Shown piece by piece: positions 36,851 through 45,519 of a stretch of DNA of 64,000 nt. The stretch comes from Spirosoma endbachense (GTDB lineage Bacteria > Bacteroidota > Bacteroidia > Cytophagales > Spirosomataceae). The notes beneath the pieces were generated by a model. That model did not search any database, was not told the origin of the DNA, and worked only from the letters and a program-made list of their open reading frames with translations. The stretch spans positions 5,558,065 to 5,622,064 of the forward strand of contig NZ_CP045997.1 of NCBI RefSeq assembly GCF_010233585.1. The letters run 5' to 3'. How positions within the stretch are numbered: position 1 is the first letter of the stretch; each line of letters starts with the position of its first letter. A program made the translations under genes and the position numbers.

Positions 36851-39846
36851 TGAATGCCACGTTTAACCGCTCGATATAACGCTTCAACCACGTTTGTACG
36901 CGTATTCAACTCGCTAATTCGATTATTGTTGCGGGTCGGGTAGACGCGGTTCGACAGGAAAACGTAGGCCAGATTGTAGGCTGGTTCGGCCCAAATGAAC
37001 GTACCCGTAAAGCCCGAATGCCCAAAACTGTCCTTAGTGGCCGATTGGGGCGCATTGCCAGAGTATTTGAACGACGGTTTATCGAAGCCAAGTCCGCGTC
37101 GGTTGCCCAGTTCAGGGAATTGATAACGGGTAAATTCATTCATCGTTTTGGTTGAAATAAATTGCTGGCCCGCGTAATTCCCTTTCTGCAAATACATCTC
37201 CACTAATTTCATCAGGTCATTTGCAGTACCGAATAAGCCCGCATGACCCGACAGGCCGTCGAGCATGGCAGCTCCTTCGTCATGAACGCGCCCCCAGATC
37301 AGTGTTTTGCGAAACAGTGAGTCATACTCAGTCGGCGCAATGCGATTGAGCGAGTAGAAATTTCTGGGGTGATACGTTAGCGTTGTAGCGCCCAATGGCC
37401 GATAGAAATTTGTTTTGAGATAGTCTTCGAAATTCGTTTTCGTGATTCGCTTCACCACCTGGGGATACAGAATGAACGATAGGTCAGAGTATACATACTC
37501 TTTCTTTTCGTTCAGTGGCGAGTCTTTAATTTGCTGATAGATCGTTTTGGGATATTTTTTGAATTCAAACAGGCTATCAGTCACTTCAATGGGATAACGA
37601 CCGGAGCGCTCAGCTTTGAACGTTTTGGGTTTCCAGGAATCATCTTCATTTTTGGTGTCTTTCCAGAAAGCAATCCAGGCTTTCAACCGGGCCTGATGAG
37701 TCAGTACATCGCGCCAGCGTAAATCGGCTTTATTCGATTTCTTGAGCCAGGGCAGGTAATCGACCATTTTACCGTCGAGGTTGAACTTCCCTTCATCGAC
37801 CAGCTTCATCAGAGCGGGCGTTGAGGTGCTTACTTTCGTTACAGAGGCCATGTCGAACAGATCGTCTAACTGCGTTGGCTTTGGCTCGGCACCCAGCGAT
37901 GCATCGTATGTGTGTGTACCATATGCTTTGTGAAAGATGACTTTGCCATCTTTGGCCATTTGTACCACACAGCCCGGAAACGCTTTCTGGGCCAGCCCAA
38001 CATTTACCAGTGAATCAACCTGTTGCATCAGGTAACGGCTATCAATGCCAACCTCTTCGGGGATCGTGTATTTCAGACGGCCAAGCGGTTTGATCGCCAG
38101 TCCATCGCCCACCCGGAAGCGTTGGTTAACCGTAACGGGGAGTTTGCCCGATGCGCCAATCGCGCCAAAAATCAACTGGGCCGAGAGCTCTTCGGCGTAG
38201 GTAGTCAATTGATAGGGCATCACAATGGCCCGCGCCTGCTCGATGTTGCGGCTAGCAAGAACAGTATCTGCCGGAAAGGTCAGCTTGTCGAGCGCATAGA
38301 CGTTTCCAAAGACTGTAACCACGGCTTTGCCCGTCGCCACTAATTCACTGACCAACCCCGCAGTTTTTGACTGGAGGCCATACTTGACCGCAGGCCGGAT
38401 GTTATTCAGATGCACATCGACCAGAATCAAATTATAATTTTTGAGCGAATCCCGAACCTGAGCCAGTGTCGAATCGGGTGTTTTGGAGGTAATATTGAAA
38501 TGATCAACCAGTGTGTAGTTGGCGGCCATTTTCTGAAAGGCCGTGACTTTATCGCTTTCAATGGCTACTGAGGCAATCCGTAACGTATCCAGCCGTTGCA
38601 GGGGCAACAGATTATTGGTATTTTTCAGAACCGTCAGGCTTGCTTCAGTGAGTTTGCGGTTGAGCAGGTCATCGCTAACCGGATTCAGGTCATTGACCAG
38701 ATTATCGAGCACAATGGGTTTGTATTGATTCAAACCAACCCACGCCTTCGCGCGTAGTACTTTCAGACAGCGGGCGTCCAGCGATTCCTGGGTCATACGA
38801 CCAGTAGCTATAGCCTGTTTAATCTGAGCCATAGCCGCCGGAACATCTTCGGTAAATTCCAGGACATCCATACCCGCTTCCAGACCAAGCTCATCGGCCT
38901 GGCCGGATGGGAAATATTTCGTGACGCCCTTCATGTTCATCGCGTCTGAGAAAATCAATCCCTGAAAACCCAGTTCGTTTTTGAGCAGGTTGGTGACGAT
39001 GGCGGGTGAAAGTGTTGAGGGGCGGTTACGGGTTGTGTCGAGGGAGGGGATGCTCAGGTGAGCGATCATGACACCGGCGGCTCCGGCGTTGATCAACTGT
39101 TTGAACGGATACAACTCCAGCGAGTCGAGTTGCGCCCGGCTTTTATTGATCAGCGGTAAATCATAGTGCGAATCGGTACCTGTATCGCCATGACCCGGAA
39201 AGTGCTTCAGGCTGGTTAACAGATGGTTGTCCTGCATGCCCCGCATATAGGCAAGGGCTTTACGTGCAACCGCATATTTATCTTCGCCAAAAGATCGAAA
39301 GTTAATAACCGGGTTATTGGGATTATTATTGACATCGACCGAAGGGGCAAAGTTGACATGAACACCTAACCGGCGGGCCTGTTTAGCCAGATTTGCGCCC
39401 ATGGTGTAGATGAGCGAATCGTTGCCCTGCATGGCTCCGAGTGTCATCTGGTAGGGATAGCGAACCGTACTATCCAACCGCATGGCCAGCCCCCACTCGG
39501 CGTCCATCGCAATTAAAAGGGGGACTGTCGAAAGTGCCTGTAACCGATTGGTGAGTTTTGCCTGCCGGATTGGCCCTCCCTGAAACATGACTACTCCGCC
39601 AAGCTTATAGGTTCTAACCAGATTTACGAGCGAATCTTCATAGGTGGGTTTTCGGTTCGAGTAGCCCGAAACCATGATCAACTGACCGATGCGTTCATCG
39701 GGTGTCAGCGTTGCAAAGACGGAGTCGGCCCAGCGGTTCTGACTGGCATTCAGTTGCAGGAAAGAAGGAGTTGTTGACTGCGAAAAAGCCTTTGTGAGAA
39801 AAATAACGTTGATGAAAGTAATAATCAGGAGCCGACAATAAGGCAT
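36847..39846 (-). CDS. Secreted GH3 glycosidase fused to a class C beta-lactamase-like serine hydrolase
   Basis: A 999-residue fusion. The ATG at 39846 gives a signal peptide (CRLLIITFINVIFLTKAFS). The N-terminal 350 residues are a NagZ-like GH3 barrel: MDAEWGLAMRL, LKHFPGHGDTGTDSHYD (the mobile His/Asp loop) and the nucleophile D301 in GLIFSDAMNM. A GH3 C-terminal sandwich spans roughly 360-590. Residues about 610-999 form a serine hydrolase with S668-V-T-K671, then YSDLSF as the Y-x-N equivalent. The pairing suggests cutting of peptidoglycan sugars together with a D-Ala-type peptidase or esterase. It is exported. Confidence 0.92.
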   Translation of the reverse strand: MPYCRLLIITFINVIFLTKAFSQSTTPSFLQLNASQNRWADSVFATLTPDERIGQLIMVSGYSNRKPTYEDSLVNLVRTYKLGGVVMFQGGPIRQAKLTNRLQALSTVPLLIAMDAEWGLAMRLDSTVRYPYQMTLGAMQGNDSLIYTMGANLAKQARRLGVHVNFAPSVDVNNNPNNPVINFRSFGEDKYAVARKALAYMRGMQDNHLLTSLKHFPGHGDTGTDSHYDLPLINKSRAQLDSLELYPFKQLINAGAAGVMIAHLSIPSLDTTRNRPSTLSPAIVTNLLKNELGFQGLIFSDAMNMKGVTKYFPSGQADELGLEAGMDVLEFTEDVPAAMAQIKQAIATGRMTQESLDARCLKVLRAKAWVGLNQYKPIVLDNLVNDLNPVSDDLLNRKLTEASLTVLKNTNNLLPLQRLDTLRIASVAIESDKVTAFQKMAANYTLVDHFNITSKTPDSTLAQVRDSLKNYNLILVDVHLNNIRPAVKYGLQSKTAGLVSELVATGKAVVTVFGNVYALDKLTFPADTVLASRNIEQARAIVMPYQLTTYAEELSAQLIFGAIGASGKLPVTVNQRFRVGDGLAIKPLGRLKYTIPEEVGIDSRYLMQQVDSLVNVGLAQKAFPGCVVQMAKDGKVIFHKAYGTHTYDASLGAEPKPTQLDDLFDMASVTKVSTSTPALMKLVDEGKFNLDGKMVDYLPWLKKSNKADLRWRDVLTHQARLKAWIAFWKDTKNEDDSWKPKTFKAERSGRYPIEVTDSLFEFKKYPKTIYQQIKDSPLNEKKEYVYSDLSFILYPQVVKRITKTNFEDYLKTNFYRPLGATTLTYHPRNFYSLNRIAPTEYDSLFRKTLIWGRVHDEGAAMLDGLSGHAGLFGTANDLMKLVEMYLQKGNYAGQQFISTKTMNEFTRYQFPELGNRRGLGFDKPSFKYSGNAPQSATKDSFGHSGFTGTFIWAEPAYNLAYVFLSNRVYPTRNNNRISELNTRTNVVEALYRAVKRGIQ

Positions 39847-40132
39847 GAGCGAAAAAATTGGGTCGTGAAGGGTCAAAAATACGAAAAGCTCCGCTACAAC
39901 ACACTCTTTACAACTTGCTCTATATGCTGGATTAATTTACTGGAGGGTTTAAATCTGTATTTGTATCGCTTCTGTAAACAAAATTGCGCGGGCCAAACGA
40001 ACGGTTCGACCTACACGATTTATTCACCGGCAACGAATAGCCGGTTTTGGTGCCTTCTGATTTCAGGTTTACGTAAAGTGAAAGCATCTATTCATTGAAG
40101 AATTAAAAAAATAACAAAATCTATAGGAGAAG
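39847..40132. other. Intergenic region upstream of the riboswitch promoter
   Basis: These 286 bases between the GH3 fusion start and the SAM riboswitch promoter hold no recognised gene. They are AT-rich and presumably carry the minus-strand promoter of the GH3 fusion. Confidence 0.4.
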
Positions 40133-40165
40133 TTTGCTTTTCTGGAAACGAGTCATTTATCTTTG
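40133..40165 (+). promoter_or_regulatory. Promoter of the SAM riboswitch transcript
   Basis: TTTG (40133-40136) and TATCTTTG (40158-40165) match the Bacteroidota -33 / -7 consensus with 21 bases between. Transcription would start near 40172, about 30 bases before the riboswitch. Confidence 0.7.
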
Positions 40166-40202
40166 AACCGTCTTACACTTACTACCTGCAAAGTAGCTGT
40201 GG

Positions 40203-40300
40203 ATTTATACCGAAAGGGGGAGAGACAGGCTCATTGAACCCTTAGCAACTTGCCAGTTGGCGATAGTGCTAACCTGCCTACTTCGTTAGGAACTATAAAT
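40203..40300 (+). promoter_or_regulatory. SAM-I (S-box) riboswitch
   Basis: The stem P1 is ATTTATA (40203-40209) with TATAAAT (40294-40300). P2 forms between AAGGG and CCCTT around the conserved GAGAGACAGGCTC.TTGA core, followed by AGCAAC. P3 is GCC-AGTT-GGC, then comes the signature GATAGTGCTAA and a P4 hairpin CCTA..TAGG with a C-T-T-C-G-T loop. These are the conserved S-box elements that bind S-adenosylmethionine and normally switch off methionine-cycle genes. Here only a tiny ORF and, further on, yceI follow. No terminator with a U-tract is evident, so control may be at translation. Confidence 0.85.
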
Positions 40301-40309
40301 TTACATTCC

Positions 40310-40396
40310 ATGATTACGCACGCCCAACGCTGCTTTTCTCGTTTTTCCGGAGCAGCCCGCTCCATGAGCCCAATATCCTGCTTTTGTTGCCATTGA
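40310..40396 (+). CDS. 28-residue cysteine-rich peptide ORF after the SAM riboswitch
   Basis: Starting 9 bases after riboswitch stem P1, an ATG opens a 28-codon frame: MITHAQRCFSRFSGA then ARSMSPISCFCCH and a TGA stop. It has four cysteines, three of them in the last five residues, which resembles a leader peptide that senses cysteine supply by ribosome stalling. A GC-rich hairpin (GGAGC..GCTCC) lies inside the ORF. No methionine or cysteine biosynthesis gene follows; the next gene is yceI, 261 bp on. Coding is inferred from position and composition only. Confidence 0.5.
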   Translation: MITHAQRCFSRFSGAARSMSPISCFCCH

Positions 40397-40657
40397 GTCA
40401 TTTTGTTCGGCTGGCTTCGCTCTAGTCAGTAAATTCTATTTATTGATGAGCAGCAAGAAGGCTATTTTCAATTTTATTCTATTAAATCTATGGAATAAAT
40501 ATCTTTATAGGGAAATGACGAAAAACACAAGTAACGATACCAGCTAGATACGCCTGCATACCTTGCCGAATACACGCCACGAGCCATGACACTCAATGTA
40601 CCGGCTCATCAAAAAACCAAAACTAAATACCTGAAAATACCGCTTCGGCGGATCGAT

Positions 40658-41287
40658 ATGAAAAAGACAATTCAACTCCTGTTTGGCCTGATGGCCCTCT
40701 CGCTGGTTTCGGTGGCAAATCCAACTCCGCCAAAAGCGAAAGAAGTCACGTATAAAGTCGATACCCAACAAAGCCGACTCGTCTGGACAGGTAAAAAAGT
40801 AACCGGTGAGCATACGGGACTGGCTCCAATCAGTAGCGGTTCGCTGTTGCTGGCAGGAGACAGGCTGAAAAGTGGTACGTTCGAGGTTAATCTGAAGGCA
40901 TTGACCGTGAGTGATTTAACCGATGCTGATAAAAATGCCAAGCTGGTAGGACACCTGAAAAATGACGACTTTTTCGGGGTTGAAAAGTATCCGACGGCTC
41001 GATTGGCAATTGCGTCGGTAACGCCAACAGGCGACGGCAAATATAGTCTAGAGGGGAAATTGACCATCAAAGGCATTACGCACGACATCAAATTTCCGGC
41101 TCAGCTCAAAACAGAGAGTGGCAAGCTGACGGCAACGGCCAAATTGACAGTTGACCGGACTAAATACGGCATCAATTATGGCTCAAAGAGCTTCTTCGAA
41201 ACCATTGGCGACAAAGCGATTTACGACGACTTCACACTCGATGTAACGGTGGTAGCCATACCGTCGAATGCTGTAGCGAGTCGGTAA
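40658..41287 (+). CDS. YceI-family periplasmic lipid-binding protein
   Basis: A 209-residue lipocalin-like protein with a signal peptide (TIQLLFGLMALSLVSVANP; ATG at 40658). The mature part has the YceI core: YKVDTQQSRLVWTGKKVTGEHTG, the later LVGHLKNDDFFGVEKYPTARL, and LTIKGITHDIKFPA. YceI proteins bind isoprenoid-like lipids in the periplasm and are often tied to stress or respiratory functions. It could share the SAM riboswitch transcript, but a 261-bp gap and the unrelated role make this doubtful. A dipeptidase-like gene follows 71 bp downstream. Confidence 0.92.
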   Translation: MKKTIQLLFGLMALSLVSVANPTPPKAKEVTYKVDTQQSRLVWTGKKVTGEHTGLAPISSGSLLLAGDRLKSGTFEVNLKALTVSDLTDADKNAKLVGHLKNDDFFGVEKYPTARLAIASVTPTGDGKYSLEGKLTIKGITHDIKFPAQLKTESGKLTATAKLTVDRTKYGINYGSKSFFETIGDKAIYDDFTLDVTVVAIPSNAVASR

Positions 41288-41358
41288 GACTATAATTGGG
41301 TTATTGTTACGTGTCCACTTCATCAACAACTAGAAATCAAATTTCATCAATCCTCACT

Positions 41359-42648
41359 ATGAAACCTTCCCCGTTTTTCACCACCGGACTCGCCTGGTCG
41401 TTAGCCCTTGGGCTTACGGCCAGTGCACAGCAAGTTCCGGTCAAATCAGACTCTCTAACCGATGCGGTCGTGCGTCGGGTGCATAAATACGCCCTAACCA
41501 TCGATCCGCATCTGGACATTCTGGCCGATTTTAATACCGCCGGTAATGATGCCGGTACAGAAACGAAAGGCCAGTTTGATCTGCCTAAACTGGAGCGGGG
41601 CGACCTGGACGTAGCGACGGTGGCCTTGTTTGCCGGTACAGCCAAAAAGACCCCGGAGAATATTGCCAAAGCCCGAAAGGAGATCGATACGAAGTTGGCC
41701 GCTTTACGCCGGTTTGTGAGCCAGCACCCCGATCGGCTGGAGTTTGCCTACACGGCGGCCGATCTGGAACGCATTCCGGCAAAAGGGAAACATGCCATTT
41801 TACTGAGCTTTCTGAATGCTTTCTCGCTCGGCAAAGACCTGACTCAACTGCCATTGCTTTATGGGGAGGGCGTGCGGGTGTTTGGTCTGACGCATGCCGG
41901 TAACAACGACTGGGCTGATTCATCACGGCCATCGGTGGGATTTGGCGACAAACCCCACGAACTGGGGGGATTGTCGGTGTTGGGCAAACAATCGGTTTCG
42001 GAACTGAATCGACTCGGTGCTATTATTGATGTCTCGCAGTTGACGCCAGCGGGCGTTTTTCAGACAATTCAGTTGAGTCGCGCACCCGTTATTGCCTCCC
42101 ATTCGGCAGTGCGGGGGCGGGTCGATGCCACACGTAATCTCAATAATGACGAGCTAAAAGCCATTGCAGCCAATGGAGGTGTGGTGAGTATTGTCGCCTT
42201 TTCGGCCTACTTGCATCCATCGACAGAGCAGTTAGCTAACTACAAAAAGAACGTTTGGGAACCGTTTGGCCTGCAACCCGGCGACGATGCCAAGTCGAAA
42301 CTCAATGCAGCCGATTACCAGAAATTTCAGGCGGCCTATCGCGATTTTTCGAGTAGCGGCTACAAATACACCACCCTGGCTGATTATCTGGATGCGGTTG
42401 ATTATGCCGTTCGCCTGATTGGCATCGATCACGTTGGTCTGGCTTCGGACTTCAATCATGGCGGTGGGGTGACTGGCTATGCTCACGTTGGCGAGTTGCC
42501 GAATGTGACCCGCGAATTGCTCAAACGTGGTTATTCGGAGGAGGAGATTCGAAAACTCTGGGGTGGGAATTTTCTGCGCGTATTCCGTGAGGCAGAAGCC
42601 ACTGCAAAGGAATTGCAGCGAGAACAGAAACTGGCCGCTAAACAATAA
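41359..42648 (+). CDS. Membrane-dipeptidase (M19) family protein with altered metal site
   Basis: A 429-residue exported protein (signal peptide GLAWSLALGLTASAQ). It shows the renal-dipeptidase plan: the HxD-like PHLDILADF near residue 51, GVRVFGLTHAGNNDWAD, ASHSAVRG, and VGLASDFNHGGGVTGY. The metal-bridging glutamate, normally in a GIENGY/IEGGH segment, is replaced: the aligned stretch reads LSFLNAFSLGKDL. If that alignment is right, one metal ligand is missing and activity may be changed. Family members hydrolyse dipeptides including those with D-residues. It lies 71 bp after yceI on the same strand. Confidence 0.85.
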   Translation: MKPSPFFTTGLAWSLALGLTASAQQVPVKSDSLTDAVVRRVHKYALTIDPHLDILADFNTAGNDAGTETKGQFDLPKLERGDLDVATVALFAGTAKKTPENIAKARKEIDTKLAALRRFVSQHPDRLEFAYTAADLERIPAKGKHAILLSFLNAFSLGKDLTQLPLLYGEGVRVFGLTHAGNNDWADSSRPSVGFGDKPHELGGLSVLGKQSVSELNRLGAIIDVSQLTPAGVFQTIQLSRAPVIASHSAVRGRVDATRNLNNDELKAIAANGGVVSIVAFSAYLHPSTEQLANYKKNVWEPFGLQPGDDAKSKLNAADYQKFQAAYRDFSSSGYKYTTLADYLDAVDYAVRLIGIDHVGLASDFNHGGGVTGYAHVGELPNVTRELLKRGYSEEEIRKLWGGNFLRVFREAEATAKELQREQKLAAKQ

Positions 42649-43003
42649 AACGCTTCCTGGTACGAGCTGGAGCGTTGACCGATCTGAACACGCGTTGATC
42701 AACGACCGATCGGTGAAGACAGTAGATTGCAGGAGGTAGCCGTTCCAGTAACGTTAACGTCTTGCACATGATAGGTGAGTAGTACCCACTGCGTCAGCCG
42801 ACCCTTCCCATCGGGGGTCGGACTGACAACAGTATTACTAAGGCCGACAATACATACAGCTGATTGCGCCTATACACCGGCGAAATCAGCATAAGCTAAG
42901 CATACATTTCGAGTGCCCAACAAGTCCTACAAATCCGGCCGGCCATTGATCCGGGCTGGCCGGGTAGGCACAAGCAGGGTACGTATTTAGTGTGAATGGC
43001 TGG
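42649..43003. other. Intergenic region between convergent genes
   Basis: These 355 bases contain no gene. Several GC-rich hairpins are visible (CCGACCC..GGGTCGG near 42798-42828, and GGCCGGCC..GGCTGGCC near 42937-42962), but none has a clear T-tract. No tRNA-like cloverleaf was found. Confidence 0.45.
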
Positions 43004-43621
43004 TCAGTGTCGTCGGGCGTCGGCATCCTCGCCTGGGGCTACAAATATTTTTTTATCTGTAATCAGCGGTCGGTGTTCTTCCAGAAACGCCTTGAATAAA
43101 CGGATGTCCTCCAGTTGCTTGTCGATCGGGTGGGTCAGCGTATAACTCTCGACATAGGCTTCGGTACGACCACCCGGCTGAAATTCAGCAATCACGTATT
43201 CCATGAGCTTGATCCCTTTGCGCTTCAGGGCGTGGAGGTACAGATTCTGGTGGTTATGAACATAGCGACCAGGCTGATAAGAGGCCGTTGTCTTTATATC
43301 GACGGCCTTGAATTTTCCGATTAGATCGACATAGCCGTAGAACAGCACATCGTCAATCTGCCATTGGCAATAGACCTGTGTTTCGACAATAGGGCGGGGG
43401 AGAAGCTTCCTGACTTTTCGGAGGATTTCGGCATCAAAACGCTCTTCGTCAGTACCCTTTACGACCGCTTCCTCAAAGGAAATGCCACGCTCCTGCGCGG
43501 CTGTGGTCGGTGTTGGTACGCGATTGATCGAGTCAATCAATTCCTGAGCAGAGAGATTTCCTCCGCCCAGATAATGCGAAAATACATTGAGCAGAGAAGG
43601 ATAGAAGCGGTAATTTATCAC
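43004..43621 (-). CDS. PD-(D/E)XK nuclease-superfamily protein
   Basis: A 205-residue protein with a RecB/Cas4-like nuclease core: an early glutamate in GISFEEAVVKG, then VLFYGYVDLIGKFKAVDIKTT, which contains the D...DxK catalytic motif near residues 100-113, and a helix with NHQNLYLHALKRKG supplying the QxxxY-type motif. There are no cysteines for a Fe-S cluster, unlike Cas4/AddB. No CRISPR or recombination genes adjoin it. It may be a stand-alone repair or phage-related nuclease. An inverted repeat lies just before its start. Confidence 0.82.
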   Translation of the reverse strand: MINYRFYPSLLNVFSHYLGGGNLSAQELIDSINRVPTPTTAAQERGISFEEAVVKGTDEERFDAEILRKVRKLLPRPIVETQVYCQWQIDDVLFYGYVDLIGKFKAVDIKTTASYQPGRYVHNHQNLYLHALKRKGIKLMEYVIAEFQPGGRTEAYVESYTLTHPIDKQLEDIRLFKAFLEEHRPLITDKKIFVAPGEDADARRH

Positions 43622-43627
43622 GGTTCT

Positions 43628-43670
43628 CGGTTTACAGTTGATGCGCCAGTCTACTGAAAACTGTAAACCG
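43628..43670. repeat. Stop-proximal intercistronic inverted repeat (DMT / nuclease)
   Basis: Perfect 12-base arms CGGTTTACAGTT (43628-43639) and AACTGTAAACCG (43659-43670) lie between the transporter stop (43683) and the nuclease start (43621), 12 and 6 bases from them. No U-tract is present. Confidence 0.78.
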
Positions 43671-43682
43671 AAAATAGCAGAC

Positions 43683-44126
43683 TTAGTTTTTCACCACCAG
43701 CAATACTCCGGCCATGATCAGCACCAGACCGAGTAATCGCCAGCCGTTGGCGGGGTGGAGTGCAAAGCCCATAAAACCGTAATGATCCAGAACAACAGCG
43801 GCCAGCAATTGCCCCGCTACGCTCAGACTTACGAGGTTAGCCGTTCCGATTTTGGGTACGCTGACAATCACTGTGATCATATAAACGGCACCCATTGCGC
43901 CCCCCATCCATTTCCACCAGCTTACCTGTTTGACCGTATCGAGCGGAGGAACCGAACCGCCCGAAGCCAGTAAAAGCAGCACGAGTACGATAAAGCCGGA
44001 GCCGAACGAAATGGCCGCTGCCAGAATAGGACTGGCCATTGCCTGTCGCAAATTTGCGTTCACACCTGCCTGAACGGTAATGGCTAAACCGACTAGAAAG
44101 GCAAAGAGAATATAGATGTAATTCAT
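43683..44126 (-). CDS. DMT-superfamily small transporter (DUF606/YdcZ type)
   Basis: A 147-residue membrane protein with five predicted helices. The starting segment (IYILFAFLVGLAITVQAGVNANL) and the later GAVYMITVIVSVPKIGTANLVSLSVAGQLL are the marks of the DUF606 family of half-size drug/metabolite transporters. It is followed by a helix pair ending LGLVLIMAGVLLVVKN. DUF606 proteins work as homo- or hetero-dimers; the substrate is unknown. The ATG at 44126 is used. It is divergent from the GRP-type sugar transporter. Confidence 0.88.
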   Translation of the reverse strand: MNYIYILFAFLVGLAITVQAGVNANLRQAMASPILAAAISFGSGFIVLVLLLLASGGSVPPLDTVKQVSWWKWMGGAMGAVYMITVIVSVPKIGTANLVSLSVAGQLLAAVVLDHYGFMGFALHPANGWRLLGLVLIMAGVLLVVKN

Positions 44127-44256
44127 GATCACAAAGGTAGGCAATAGGTGGCTGTAGCTTTGTCTTTAAGCCTGCTTTTCTGGCAACTTATCGCGTTGTG
44201 GTAAAGTGTGCATTTTTGTAGCTTGCCCAGACTCATCCTAAATCCTCTTATTGGTT

Positions 44257-45249
44257 ATGTTTATTATTACACACTACCCACTGGCTGTAGTTGTCTGTTT
44301 TGTTACGATGCTTTGCTGGGGCTCATGGGCGAACACCCAGAAACTGGCAACTCAGTCGGTGCCGACCACGATTTTCTATCGCGATTATACCTATGGCATC
44401 CTCTTTCTGAGCCTGTTACTAGCATTCACGCTGGGTAGCTCGGGCTCGGCCGGGCGATCATTTCTGACTGACATTGGTCAGGCCGATCAACAGAATCTAC
44501 TCTACGCCCTCGTGGGCGGTTTTGTGTTTAATATCGCGAATATCCTTATTGTTGTCGGTATCGAACTCGCGGGGTTGTCGGTCGCCATGCCCGTAGGCAT
44601 TGGGCTGGCTTTGATTTTGGGGGTAGTGGTCAACTATATTTTATCACCGATTGGCAATGTTGGGCTGCTGTCGGGTGGGGTATTCGCCATCTTTCTGGCG
44701 GTAGTCTTCAGTGCTCTGGCCTATCGATCGAAGAGTACGGTTGGGCAGGCGGTTAGCACAAACGGGTTGGTGATTTCGCTGGTTGGCGGTTTCCTGATGA
44801 GTTTCTTTTTCTACTTCGTGGCACGAGCAATGGCTACCGATTTCGCCAATCCTGCACCGGGGCTACTAACGCCCTATACCGCTCTGGTTTTATTCGGTCT
44901 TGGCGTCGTGATCAGCACACCCTTGTTTCTGCCCATTCTGCGTCGCTTTACGGGTAAAGCAGCCAATAGCACAGTGCGGTATGGCGAGGTGAGTACTCGT
45001 AATCACGGCATCGGCATGCTGGGCGGTATGATCTGGTGTCTGGGAATGGCATCCAGTTTGCTGGCTTCAGGCGAAGCGGGTTATGCCATCAGCTACGGGC
45101 TTGGCCAGGGGGCAACCATCATTGCGGTTTTGTGGGGTGTATTTATCTGGAATGAGTTCCGGGGTGCACCGGCAACGTCCAGTCGCTACCTGACCCTAAT
45201 GGGCCTGTGTTATGTGCTGGGACTGGTGCTGATTATTGCGGCCAAATGA
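44257..45249 (+). CDS. GRP-family sugar transporter (DMT superfamily)
   Basis: A 330-residue protein with about ten hydrophobic helices. It opens with VVVCFVTMLCWGSWANTQKL and contains FNIANILIVVGIELAGLSVAMPVGIGLALILG, typical of glucose/ribose porters and RhaT-like proteins, and a C-terminal repeat (GATIIAVLWGVFIWNEFRG). It would import a sugar through the inner membrane. The ATG at 44257 is preferred over a TTG two codons upstream. It is divergent from the DUF606 transporter, and no sugar operon surrounds it. Confidence 0.88.
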   Translation: MFIITHYPLAVVVCFVTMLCWGSWANTQKLATQSVPTTIFYRDYTYGILFLSLLLAFTLGSSGSAGRSFLTDIGQADQQNLLYALVGGFVFNIANILIVVGIELAGLSVAMPVGIGLALILGVVVNYILSPIGNVGLLSGGVFAIFLAVVFSALAYRSKSTVGQAVSTNGLVISLVGGFLMSFFFYFVARAMATDFANPAPGLLTPYTALVLFGLGVVISTPLFLPILRRFTGKAANSTVRYGEVSTRNHGIGMLGGMIWCLGMASSLLASGEAGYAISYGLGQGATIIAVLWGVFIWNEFRGAPATSSRYLTLMGLCYVLGLVLIIAAK

Positions 45250-45519
45250 GCCGCTAAAGGCAATCGTTATTTATTGAGCTAAAGGAGCTGGCCTTCTGCT
45301 TCTTACCAGACAATTTCTTTAGATCAGAATCGGATTAAATAACCTGGTGCGGTTAAAATGACATAAAAATAGCATGAACATTGCAACGGTTTGAGGCCGT
45401 TGAGGGTAACAGCAGTAGAGCCTTGTTCTGGTTGTGCAGCTCATTTTGGGCCTGGCACAACGGCCTAAGGCGTATTCTTTTTACTGTATTCACCACGTTC
45501 CCTCAATTGCCAAACCACT

